A stretch of DNA of 64,000 nt, from positions 13,392,001 through 13,456,000 of the forward strand of contig AP026540.1 of the NCBI GenBank assembly GCA_026075535.2, read 5' to 3'. Shown here piece by piece: positions 45,452 to 55,639 of this stretch (positions are counted from its first letter, which is position 1; each line of letters starts with the position of its first letter). The DNA is from Tricholoma matsutake (Eukaryota; Basidiomycota; Agaricomycetes; Agaricales; Tricholomataceae). The position numbers and the translations under genes are program-made. A model generated the notes under the pieces. That model was not told where the DNA came from. It searched no databases and saw nothing but the letters and a program-made list of their open reading frames with translations.

Positions 45452-46566
45452 TCGCTGCGAATAGGAAAATCCTGCTCCTCTACAACTTCCAGCTTAACCT
45501 CCTCTGCAACTTGATCCTTCGCTTCCTCAACATCTACAAGTGCCAACAAATCTTGCAGGAGTTCGTCTCGTCCCTCGGGGGTGAGCATGCAGATATCCTG
45601 ACGATGGGGACACGCTCCAGCCCTGTGTCCAGGTTCCCCACAACGGTAGCAGAGATCCAACTTACGTGCACGGCTGCGGGCTGCATCAACATCCATTGGT
45701 ACTGGGACATTGACGGCTGGTGTGGGAGTTTGACGAGCAGGAATGGGGTTAGGGTGGGGGAGGCTTCGATTGAAGGTGTAGGGTGTATGAGTGGTAGTTG
45801 GAGCACGGAATGCAGCATTAAACGCCGCATTTGTGAGTCGGTTCTCGTCACAGAGTGAAGCAGCTTCATACCAAGCAAGGATATCATCGTCCGCTGGGCG
45901 CCCTTCCAACATCTGTGCAATCTGGTCCTGAATTTCTCGGTTGAGCCCCCGTCGGAACTTCACCACCACTGGTAACCCACTCCCATACCCTGCCATGTCC
46001 ACCAAATCCTTGAACTCATTGATATAGTCGTCCACAGATCGACATCCCTGGTGGTAAGTGGATGACTCAAGTCATGTCACTGCTCGGTGGCATTCATTGA
46101 GGGGGCAGAAGTGGCATACAAACTCAGCTTGAAAGTCACCCCAAGTGGAGAAAGGTAGAGAACCGAGTTCTTTAGTTTGACGTAGGATACAGTCCACATA
46201 GAGATAGGCGCGTTCAGATTTCATGTATGTGAAGGCCCAATAAATTTTTGCAGCCTCATCGACGAATTGATGCGACTGGAGACTAATGTATAACTCACAG
46301 GAATTAAGGAATGCATGTCCCTGCGCACGTGCACCATTAAATTCGGCGGGGGGGGACGGTTTGATCTGGGCACGTTCCTTAGTGGACGTGTTTGGCAAAA
46401 CGTCGTTGTTGGGTGCGCTTGGAGTCGTGAAGGGGGAACTATTAGTCGTAGGGTTAGCCTGGAGGGTCCTAACGAAGTTTTCAATCATAGATTTAAGTGA
46501 GTCGATTTGCGCGCGCATTCCGGAAATGTCGCTTTCAAGCGCGTCGAAGCGTTCTGATGTGTCCAT
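45448..46566 (-). pseudogene. gag: Gypsy-2 gag
   Basis: The start MDTSERFDALESDISGMRAQ at 46566 is followed by a short coiled-coil-like segment and a Pro/Ser/Thr linker. The capsid domain covers AKIYWAFTYMKSERAYLYVD and, after the stop, DDYINEFKDLVDMAGYGSG. One zinc knuckle, CYRCGEPGHRAGAC (C-x2-C-x4-H-x4-C), lies near 45640. The only interruption is a TGA near 46073, where an Arg codon CGA is the simplest source. Gag ends at 45448 and overlaps the pol frame by a few bases. Confidence 0.88.
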
Positions 46567-46720
46567 GTCGCTAGGGAGCGCGTTTGGCGAAAATGGCAGC
46601 GTGATAAAGGCGAGAGTATCTGGAACGGTGTGTAGGGACTCTGTGGAGCTTTGGGAAGCATCGTCCAGTCCGTACCTGCCTATTTTGGGCAGCGCATTCG
46701 CGATTTTCGGGCCTTAGGGG

Positions 46721-46730
46721 AGAGTTTTCT
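46721..46730 (-). other. Gypsy-2 self-priming site (Tf1-like)
   Basis: Two bases inside the 5' LTR the element strand reads AGAAAACTCT. Its exact complement AGAGTTTTCT lies in the LTR (46834-46843), downstream of an ATATACT-like TATA box on the element strand, so it could be the 5' end of the RNA. No tRNA-type TGG follows the LTR. In Tf1 and relatives the RNA 5' end folds back on such a site and primes reverse transcription. Confidence 0.6.
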
Positions 46731-46732
46731 AC

Positions 46733-47157
46733 TATAAGGGCAACCTAAGCCTCTAGCAAAGGGAAATCCGAAGTTAAAATTATGCTACATAATACAGGGA
46801 TTGGGGGCGCACCTAGCAAAGGGAAATCCGAAGAGAAAACTCTAAGGATCCCCTTGCTGATGCCCAGTATATGTGAAGACGACAAAAATCAAATATAACC
46901 TAAAATAGAAAAAGGCAGAGATAGGCGGATCAAGGCCGCCGAATGACATCATACCAAGGGGTATGTGTCGGAAGGGGTACTCCGCCTCTAAATATAAAAG
47001 TGTCAACATATACAAACATGATAGCAAGGGAAAATTAGTAATAAAATCCGGAAAAATCATAGAAAATGAAGAATAGAAGGAAATGAGGTGGGGAAAAATA
47101 TGGGACGAACATAAAAAATAGGAAAAACACACAGGGCACCCCCCTAGTCCCCTTACA
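46733..47157 (-). repeat. Gypsy-2 5' LTR
   Basis: This is 425 bp, one A shorter than the left copy in the CCTAAAA run. The inner end is next to the self-priming site; the outer end is followed by the GGAAT duplication. Confidence 0.92.
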
Positions 47158-47162
47158 GGAAT

Positions 47163-50100
47163 TCAATGCGCACCTGGAAAACGACCTGGCGGTAATCCCA
47201 ATACCGTCTGAGATCAGAACTGATGAAGACTTGAGTAGGGAAATAGAACAGCTCACGGCAGCGATACAGAACACAATCGAAAACAAAGTCCCAGTAAACT
47301 TCCCATGCCCTCTATCGAAGAGGTGGTGGACAAAAGAATTAAGGAAAACAAAAAAGGCAGTCGACAGGTTATGAGCCGAATCATATAGAAATTGAGCAGT
47401 GAACGAACACCCAAGTCACCAAGCACTATGCCAGGCCCGCCAAAGATACGCGGAGGACATCATCAAGGCCAAGATGGACCACTGGAACGACTACCTTGAA
47501 AATGCGGACAGCTCAGACATATGGACGGCAAACAAATTCATTTCTAACCCAATAGGTGATGGAGGACAGACAAGAATACCCTCACTAAAAGTAAAGAGAG
47601 GCGATGGACTACTAAGGGAGGTAAACACAAATGAGGGCAAAGCCAAGGCCCTCACAGAGGCCTTCTTTCCACCAAAGCCAACGGGAACAACAGTACCACA
47701 GGAATACCACTACCCTGACCCGATCCCTTTACCAGCAACAATAATGGAGGAACAGATCCACATGCGCATAGCGAAGCTATCCCCATACAAAGCACCAGGA
47801 CCAGACAACATACCAAACATTGTTCTACAAAAAACAGCCAACCTCATAGTCCCATACCTACTACCAATATACAGGGCAATACTGAGTCACGGAGTCTACT
47901 ACCAGGGGTGGCAGGAATCCACGACGTGCATACTGAGGAAACTGGAAAAACCGAGTTATGAAGTAACCAAAGTGTATCGCCCCATCGCATTACTATGCAC
48001 TATGGCCAAGGTATTCACAGCAGTAATCTCAGAAAACCTGATCTCAGTTACAGAGCAACACCAACTACTGCCGGACACACACTTTGGAGGAAGACCCTGC
48101 AGAAGCACGACTGACGCAGTACACTTGCTAATCCATTGGGTCAAAAAAGCATGGAGGAAAGGAAAAGTAGTATCGCTTCTCTTTCTAGACATCGAAGGGG
48201 CATTCCCCAACGCAGTAACAGAACGACTACTACACAACATGAAGAAGAGACAAGTCCCTGAAACAATAATAAAATTCATAGAGCGACTGCTGAGGGGCCA
48301 GACAATGCGACTGAAATTTGACGACTACATCTCGGAACGGATACCTATAGACAATGGAGTAGGGCAAGGTGACCCGGTATCCCTACCGGCCTTTAACTTC
48401 TACAATGCAGATCTACTGGAGCTAAGCGACACTCTGCAAGCACTAGGATACGTCGATGATGTGATGGTAATGGCTGTTGGCAAGGATTTCGAGGAAACCA
48501 CCCAGAGCATCCAAGAACTCATGGAGAAAGAAGATGGAGCACTACAGTGGTCAGCAGACCACAACTCTAGGTTTGAAATCAGCAAACTAGCTGTAATGCA
48601 TTTAGGCCATAAGAAAACAAAGTCCCCAAACAGAGGTACATGTCCACTACACAAACTGAGACTAACACTACAAGGCAGGGAAGTCAAGATGGTCGACAGC
48701 TACAAGTACCTTGGTATAGTCATCGATGACAAGCTAACATGGAGGAAACACGAAGATAGGGCCATAGACAGCGCCACCAAGTGGGTGATGCAATGCCAAC
48801 GCCTCACAAGGACAGAGGTAGGACTCTCGCCAAAACTAATGCGCCAGCTCTACATGACAGTGGCCATACCAAAAATGACATACAGGGCAGAGATATGGTA
48901 CAACCCCCCAAGGACAATTCCAGGAGCAAAGCAAAGGACAGGATCAACGAGGGTACTGTGCCAGCTAACCAAAGTACAGCGAATAGCCACCCTGGCAATA
49001 AATGGGGCACTTTGCACCACCCCAACTGACACGCTGGATCTACATGCAGGCATTCTCCCACTAGAGCTAACCATGCTAAAGGCATGCCACAGATCTATAG
49101 TGTGAATATGCACACTACCAGAGACACACCCGCTACACCACATAATACGTGAATATCGTACTATCCACGCAAGGAAACATCGCACGCCTCTACACAAGCT
49201 GTTGGACCACTTCCTGGGGATACACCCAGACAGAATAGAGAGCATAATGCCCAATCCCCACCCTCCCACATATACTCTCACGACTTTCACCACAGAGATA
49301 GCTGAGGATTGAGACTCCTCTATACGCAATGAAGCTGACAGCACACCAGAAATCAAAGTATTCACAGATGGATCGGGTATGGATGGACGTATAGGAGTGG
49401 CAGCGGTAATGTATAGAAAGGGTAGGCACACGCTGTCCAAGGTGCTGAGATACCACCTGGGAAGCGCAAACGAGTACACATCATTTGAAGCAGAGGTGGT
49501 ATGGGCGCTATTAGGTATCTGGATGATCAAATCAGAGCACATAGCAGGACGACTCCCGATATCCATACTAACAGACAGCCAAGCTCTCATCAAAAGGATC
49601 AAGATGCGCAAAGCTACCACCACCCAATACCTTATCGAGGACCGACTGACTATTGCAGAAAGTGTCAACACAACCAACATAAACCCCAATACAAAGCACT
49701 TTTATCTGGCCTGGATATCAGGACATAGCGGGGTGCAAGGCAATGAAAAAGTCGATGAAGAAGCGAAAAGAGCAGCCCAAGGCGAATCTAGCCCCCAGCA
49801 CATGCTACCACCCATTTTACGAGGGAAACTGCCAAGAAGTGTAGCAGCAGTAAAGCAGAGGTATCACCACAAACTAAAAGACAGAGAAAAGGAGATATGG
49901 CTAGCGTCTCCATGCCAACCAAAGCTGAGTTGACTAGACCCAAAATTCTTGTACAATCTCTACACTAAAATACAGTCAAGTCTCAAGAGACAACAGGCCA
50001 GTCTACTGACTCAGATATGCACGGGACACATACCACTGAACTTCTACTTGCATCGCATCAAGAAAATAGAATCGAGCGATTGCCCAGCATGCCAAGGGCA

Positions 50101-50311
50101 AGGCCCACCAGCAAAAGAGACCATCATACACTTCCTCTTCGAATGTGAGGCCTACAATAAGGAACGGCATGAGCTAGACCACCAAATGAGAAGAGACTCC
50201 AGGGACCTACCAGCGCTACTGAGCACGGAAAAAGGGGTAAAAGCACTAATCGGCTATGTGAACAAAACAGGATGGCTGCTCCCTACCAAAGGTGAACATC
50301 ACATATCATGA
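47163..50311 (+). pseudogene. LINE ORF2, 3' part: reverse transcriptase, RNase H, Cys motif
   Basis: ORF2 resumes directly after the Gypsy-2 duplication (FNAHLENDLAVIPIPSEIRT). The reverse transcriptase shows LSPYKAPGPDNIPN, VYRPIALLCTMAKVF, FLDIEGAFPNA (about 48185) and the catalytic GYVDDVMVMA (about 48450), then KMVDSYKYLGIVIDDKLTW. RNase H follows with VFTDGSGMDGR (about 49365), the Glu in SFEAEVVWALL, ILTDSQALI and WISGHSGVQGNEKVDEEAK. The end has CPACQGQGPPAKETIIHFLF...CEAY, the CCHC-like tail of this clade. Stops near 47371, near 47394, at 49103-49105, near 49310 and at 49931-49933 are all TGA. The frame is otherwise kept for more than 1,000 codons. The protein ends at TGA 50309-50311. 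Confidence 0.88.
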
Positions 50312-50815
50312 GGAACATATTCTTGCACACCACTTTACAGGGACGATCTCAATGCAAAACTCAAGAGTTAGCAACTACAGATGCCACGCATATCCCCAAA
50401 CCAACAAAACAAAACAAAATAAAATAAAATAAAATTCTGCCTGGAACACAGAGGACTATGGAAATTTTGAAGCACGTGACTAAAGGTACCAGAATCAGAC
50501 AAAACCCCACACCCACACTGTCCAACACATGCCTGCCATGAGATGGCCAGGCAACTAACAGTCACGCAAACTCAACAGCAAGGACACCAAGCAAACCAAA
50601 GAAGAGGTCGATGAAGGGCCCGCAGTCCTAAATGGCCTAAAGAGCTGGACCTCAGGGGTAGCGATTGCCCAGGGCATGCCGTCTGAGGGGCAAGGACTGG
50701 GGAGAGGTCAAGGCAAGGGGGCCTTACATAGATACTCTAAGATGTAATGACCATTATAGGGTATGCCCTGAGAGGTCCGAAAAATAACACTAAAAAAAAA
50801 AAAAAAAAAAAAAAA
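50312..50815 (+). other. LINE 3' untranslated region and A24 tail
   Basis: About 480 bases without a gene end in a run of 24 A's (50792-50815), interrupted from the LINE body only by 'AAAAATAACACT'. A (AAAAT/AAAC) A-rich patch occurs at 50402-50433. The tail abuts the right-hand copy of the target duplication (50813-50825). Confidence 0.85.
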
Positions 50816-51148
50816 CTTGGCTTTGATGGCAGCTATTGTTTGCAGAGAATGTGGGTGCTTGGTGTCAAGATGCAGTTTAGCTGCTGTCCAGACAACTGGC
50901 TTGAAGTTCCCTGGAGAGCTGGCTTCAGAACGGTGGTTGTACAAGAAAGCAACAAGGTCTTCAATTTCTTGATCTGACGACTTCTTCGCTTGACTCTTCA
51001 CTGCTTCAGATGTTGTGGCATCATCAGCATTGATGGAGGGGAGCACATCCATAAGGATAGGGAGACAGATCTGTACAGCAGCAGCTGCATAGTGAAGAAT
51101 GTGTTGATGTAGATTATCAATTGGCATATAATCGAAACCTAGAGACAT
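50816..51148 (-). pseudogene. Myb/SANT-like gene, 5' part (right of the LINE)
   Basis: The start ATG at 51148 (MSLGFDYMPIDNLHQHILHY) is followed by a Myb/SANT-type helix region: DQEIEDLVAFLYNHRSEASS, FKPVVWTAAKLHLD and TIAAIKAK. The tryptophan-spaced helices of such domains bind DNA at the Harbinger ends. After the last lysine the reading runs into the LINE poly(A). An earlier exon may exist, because the frame is open upstream of the ATG to 51184. Reassembly with 37418-38454 is in phase. Confidence 0.7.
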
Positions 51149-51184
51149 CGCGGGAGGGAGGCAGAGAATGAAGTCTTTCAGCAC

Positions 51185-52107
51185 CCGCCGGCAGGTTACC
51201 CTCTGTAAAAAAAGGAAATTTCTCAGTCACGTGATAGTTAGGTGCAAGTCAACAAAGTCAGGTAAACATTAAAAAACTGGTCAAAATGTCAGGTCAAAGA
51301 ATGCAAAGCTAGTAGTAGTAGTAGTAGTAGTATTCAAGTAGTATTGAAGAAGATGGTAGGGAGATTTAGTGGTTATCACGTGACTACACAATCATGATAT
51401 ATCAAGTCTATCACACAAATGACATTTGTACAATATTCTAACTCCATAAGTTCTGAATACATTGTTAGACATGTTAAGAATTTAAGGTTTTAACTCAAAA
51501 ACTCCAAGTTTTGCTTTGTTCAGAACATAAGTAGATGGTGATGTACAAACCGCAATTTACATTAGATCAGAAACTTCTAACCATGAAACAACCAACGACA
51601 CTTGTTCCTCATGATCTCATCTTATCTTTGAAGAATGTATATTATGGGGATTTATGATTTAGACAGTGCTTTTTTTCTTATGCCTTTTTACAACCAAACT
51701 ATCTAGAAGTGATGCCAACTGACTCGAATATATGACTTCATACTAGGTGACAAAAAGAAAGTTGACAAGTGGTTTGATTAAACTGAAAGATTGGTCTCCA
51801 AATGATCACCGATATGATTTCTGAGCATTTCTGAGCATTTCTTGGAGCATATTGGTCAATATGTGTGATCAGTGACTGGACTCATACAATTAGGGGCTTT
51901 TCCAGACTCAGGATCGATGGATTAATTAATGATTGACAATGATCGACAATGATCAAAGTTGATCAACCATGATCAACCATGATCGGTATAATTGATTCCA
52001 TAATGAAATGATTTCCCCTGCATCCTGATTTGTACTTGTTTCAATACCACAACACCAAAAATACACTTATCCACCATCACATCACATACATTACATCACT
52101 ATACACT
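51185..52107. other. Intergenic stretch with an AGT microsatellite
   Basis: Seven AGT triplets lie at 51311-51331. Two CACGTGA words (about 51225 and 51378) and overlapping GATCAACCAT repeats (about 51955-51985) are present. No gene is visible. Confidence 0.45.
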
Positions 52108-54330
52108 ATGCCAGCTGAAGCCCATGTTCCTCCCGAACTTGTCCACTTTAAGCTGACAGGGGAAGATGTGGAAATCCTAGAAGCCAGAAAGGAACAATGG
52201 CGAGAGGGAGATCGTTCACAGTGGAACAGAATTGGTCAGAAAGTTTATGACGAAATGAAGAAAAAGAATCCCCACTGGTCTAGGGAAGATAAGGAGTTGA
52301 GGAAGAAGGTCAGTTCATGAATTGGAAAGTATTTTGCAATGCCTTTGAACAGGGCATTTTTGAACAGGGTGTATATGCTTGGTTCCATACATATGGAAGA
52401 ACTAGAGAATTGTCTGAGAAATTTAAGGGGATCAAGAAATGGATGGGTAGAAGGGTTCTTGGCGTTCAGGCAAAAGGGGAGTTAAAGGAAACAATTCAAG
52501 GAAAAACGGGTGGATGGGTAGAAGATACTTCATGCAAGGTGGACAATCAAAAGGCATTTGGCACATACCAGAAGGAGTTGAGTAACCTTTGGGGGAAGAC
52601 ATCGGAAGCAGAGAAAAGGAAGATGGAGGACCTGGCTGATATATGGAATCAAATGGGTCCCCCAGCTGAGGAGCAAGCAAGGTAGGTCATTCATGTTGAA
52701 TATTGGTATTATCAATACTAATGCAGAACAGGAATGCAAAACAGGCTCATAAGCATGTGAAGTCCTTCTGCAAGCAAATGAAAAAGTCTTGTGGAATGGA
52801 CTGTTTGGTATTAACATGCCACAAGGAAGTGAATGGAGTACTTGTCACGAATGTGTTAAGTCTGTTCACTGTCTGAATTTGTTTCTGCCAGTTAAACCTT
52901 TTTCTTTGTAGGCATGAATTTATGGGAGATCTCGGAGGGAAGTCTTTCTTCCAAGCAAACAAAGATTGGGATACCAAGCCAATCACGGGGCTTCTAAACA
53001 TGCATGCAAAGGAGATGTATTGTAAATGGATAATTTCTCATTGGAAAGATTCAAAATAATTGTCTTTTGTTAGCTGCAGCTGAAGAAGCAAAGTTCCAAG
53101 TTCCTATTGGAACCTCAAGTCAAAAGCCATATGTTCAGTTGGATATGGATGCCAACAGGAATCCATTGCTTCCTGAGCTGACTGACTGACCGAGCAAAGG
53201 GATGGATAAGAAAGCATTAATCAGGTCATATGTTGGGTCAGCATATCGTGAGTGGGTCAGCAATCATTTGTTCATTCTCATCCTGGATGACTTGTCAGGT
53301 CTGGCTTGCAGTAATGAATGTGCAATCCCTCCTTGGATGTCGTTCATTGAAGATGCAGATAAGTACTTTGGGGTGGATCAGGTTCCTGATGGTTTCAAGC
53401 TTATGGATCCATCGAGGATGAAGGACCACCAGATCAAGGAGATTTTGACATTTTGGTACTCTAATCAGGAAAGCGATGGTTTTGGTTTCAAATTCTATCA
53501 GGACAAAAAATTGAAGGGAAAGAAGAGATCAAGAGATGATTCCAATTCCAATTCCAATTCCAATGCTGATTCCGATGCCAAAACACCAAGCCGCCCAAGC
53601 TGCCCAAGGACCAAGAAGAGTGAGAGGGAGGGTAAAGGCAAGGAAAAGAGGGTGGAGAAGCCTGAGGAAAGGTGGACTGACCATATTGTTCCAGATTCAA
53701 GGAGGCATAAATGGAGGGCTCCCACATTAAACGAGGTTGAGGAATTGGGTGAAGTGTTTGATTTCACATTGGTCGATCAGATGGAGTCATTGGAAGAGGA
53801 AGATGTAATGCAGTCCGGACAACCAAAGGTCGGGCCAAGCAAGACACCAATTCCAATCACAGGAAATTCCAGAAATAGCAAGATGCATCCAGTTAGGAAA
53901 CGGCAGAAGCTCAGCCTGGTGACGGAACTTGTTTGAAAGAGTATGATGCGACCTTTAAGCAAACAGACTGGTAGGGCCATGGATGCTGGGAAGAGTGCCA
54001 ACACTGCGACAAATGAGTATGAGATTCAGGGGGGGGATCAGCAAGAACCAGAGATGATGCAGAAAGGAAAGGTGATGAAATCGAGGTTGGCTGAGAAGAT
54101 AAAGGAACCACTGAAGAAGAAGCCAAAAGTTTCTATCAATGTGCATCCTCATTCACAGTCATTGGGTAAGCTTGGTCTATTTTGTTTAAGATGATGAATA
54201 ATTGAAATGTCCTGCAGTTTTGAAGCCCCCTCAAAGGCGGTCTACTCGAAACACAACTGAAAAACCAGTACCAATAAGTGAGCAGCCTAATTTAAAGATA
54301 ATTCCAAAGAAGGCAGAGATGAAGAAATGA
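52108..54330 (+). pseudogene. Agaric accessory gene, multi-exon, family unknown
   Basis: The start MPAEAHVPPELVHFKLTGED at 52108 leads to exon 1 (to 52308). Intron 52309-52367 follows, then exon 2 with GVYAWFHTYGRTRELSEKFK, intron 52682-52731, and exon 3 with NAKQAHKHVKSFCKQMKKSC. A further intron near 52850-52910 precedes HEFMGDLGGKSFFQANKDW and an intron near 53040-53090. A long last part follows (EEAKFQVPIGTSSQKPYVQL...). Its tail is Lys/Arg/Ser-rich and repetitive (Asn-Ser from AATTCC repeats near 53540) and ends after intron 54166-54217. Stops near 53190 and at 53934-53936 are TGA. The AVxxWFxxxGR element after a helical head is familiar from agaric genes next to CACTA-type transposons, but I know no function. 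Confidence 0.55.
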
Positions 54331-54374
54331 AAGGCATAGTGGTCTTTGTTTGGAATTTTCGAGCATTCACTATA

Positions 54375-55565
54375 GACAAATGACCCGACAAAATGACCTG
54401 ACAAAATGACCTGACAAAATGACCCGACAAAATGACCCGACAAAATGACCCGACAAAATGACCCGACAGTAGATGACCTGACCAGATGATCCGACAAAAC
54501 GACCTGACACAATGACCCGACACAATGACCCGACCAAAGCGACCCGACACTAGATGACCTGACACCAGATGACCCGACAAATGACCCAACAAAATGACCC
54601 AACAAAATGACCCAACAAAATGACCCAACAAAATGACCTGACACCAGATGACCCGACAGTAGATGACCCGAGAAGATGATCCGACAAAACGACCTGACAA
54701 AATGACCCGATAAAATGACCCGACCAAAGCGACCCGATGCTAGATGACCCGACACCAGATGACCCGACAAATGACCTGACAAAATGACCCAACAAAATGA
54801 CCCGACAAAATGACCTGACAAAATGACCCGACAAAATGACCCAACAAAATGACCCAACAGTAGATGACCCGACAAAACGACCCGACAAACTGATCACCTG
54901 ACAAAATGACCCGATGACCTGATAACATGACCCAACAAAACCGACCCGACAGTAGCTGACCTGACACTGGATGGCCTGACAAAATGACCTGACAAAATGA
55001 CCCAACAAAATGACCTGACAAAATGACCCGACAAAATGACCCACCATTAGATGACCTGACAAAATGATCCGATGAAATGACCGGACCCAATGATGACCCG
55101 ACAAAATGACCCGACAAACTGATCGCCTGGCAAAATGGCCTGACGACCTGACAAAATGACCCGACAAAACCGACCTGACACTAGATAACCCAACACTGGA
55201 TGGCCCAACAAAATGACCCAACAAAATGATCACCTAGCCAAGTAACCTGAGGATGTGACAAAATGACCTGACTAAAGGACCTGACAAATTGACCAAATAA
55301 GTATTGTGACCCAACAATAGATGACCCGACACAAGATGACCCAACACTAGATGACCCAACAAAATGTCGGGTCATTTTGTCAGGTCATGTTGTCGGTTCA
55401 TTGTGTCGGGTCATTGTGTCAGGTCATTTTGTCAGGTCATTTTGTCGGGTCATCGGGTCATTTTGTTGGGTCATTTCGTGAGATCATGTCGGGTCATTTT
55501 GTCAGGTCATGTTGTCGGGTCATTTTGTTGGGTCGTTTTCTCCAGTCATCATTTTGTCACGTCAG
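54375..55565. repeat. 13-bp minisatellite (AAAATGACCCGAC) with internal polarity reversal
   Basis: Nearly the whole stretch is built from AAAATGACCCGAC and variants (TGACCTGAC, TGACCCAAC, and longer forms with AGTAGATGACC). From 54375 to about 55364 units read on the plus strand. At 55364 the sequence flips to its complement (TTTTGTCGGGTCA) and runs to 55565. Many CG/TG/CA variants are present. Long minus-strand frames of VGSFCRVILSGHF type are artefacts of the array. Confidence 0.92.
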
Positions 55566-55639
55566 TTATGTACTAGTTTGCATGCAGTAATCCATGAACG
55601 CCTATCTTACCAAAGCTGTTGACAATAATCATTTTAACA

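Larger units (their letters stand above)
41112..47157 (-). mobile_element. Gypsy-2 chromovirus-type LTR retrotransposon (marY1-like)
   Basis: This 6,046-bp element is bounded by GGAAT duplications (41107-41111 and 47158-47162) and has LTRs of 426 and 425 bp. It encodes, on the minus strand, gag, protease, reverse transcriptase, RNase H and an integrase with a C-terminal chromodomain. The two LTRs differ by about 13 substitutions and one A of an A-run, roughly 97% identical, so it is the youngest large element here. Most differences are transitions that destroy a CG in the left copy. The primer site looks self-complementary to the LTR, as in Tf1. As I remember it, marY1 of Tricholoma matsutake has nearly the same total and LTR lengths. 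It sits inside LINE ORF2. Confidence 0.92.
38455..50812 (+). mobile_element. Tad-like LINE (non-LTR retrotransposon) with a nested Gypsy
   Basis: The element has ORF1 with zinc knuckles, ORF2 with endonuclease, reverse transcriptase and RNase H, a 3' untranslated region and a 24-base A tail (50792-50815). It is bracketed by a 13-bp duplication (38442-38454 and 50813-50825). Without the Gypsy-2 insertion (41112-47157) and one GGAAT duplication it is about 6.3 kb, full length for this group. The two-ORF layout with a C-terminal RNase H and cysteine motif is that of the Tad1 clade. From memory, T. matsutake has a LINE called marY2N; whether this is the same family needs alignment. It disrupts the Harbinger Myb/SANT gene. 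All premature stops I found are TGA. Confidence 0.88.
36212..51148. mobile_element. PIF/Harbinger element carrying a nested LINE and Gypsy
   Basis: The transposase (plus, 36212-37408) and the Myb/SANT-like gene (minus, 37418-38454 and 50816-51148) form the usual convergent pair. The Myb/SANT gene is cut by a 12.36-kb insertion (38455-50812). I could not find the terminal inverted repeats or the 3-bp duplication, so the outer limits given are those of the genes only. The zinc-finger gene at 34319-36213 may also belong to the element. Confidence 0.65.

Noticed and set aside
51311..51331. CRISPR-like or regulatory array
   Set aside because: It is a plain AGT microsatellite. No direct repeats with unique spacers occur in the window, and the genome is eukaryotic.
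54231..55375. Long minus-strand frames of VGSFCRVILSGHF-like repeats
   Set aside because: The 13-bp unit lacks stops in these frames, so open frames arise automatically in all phases.
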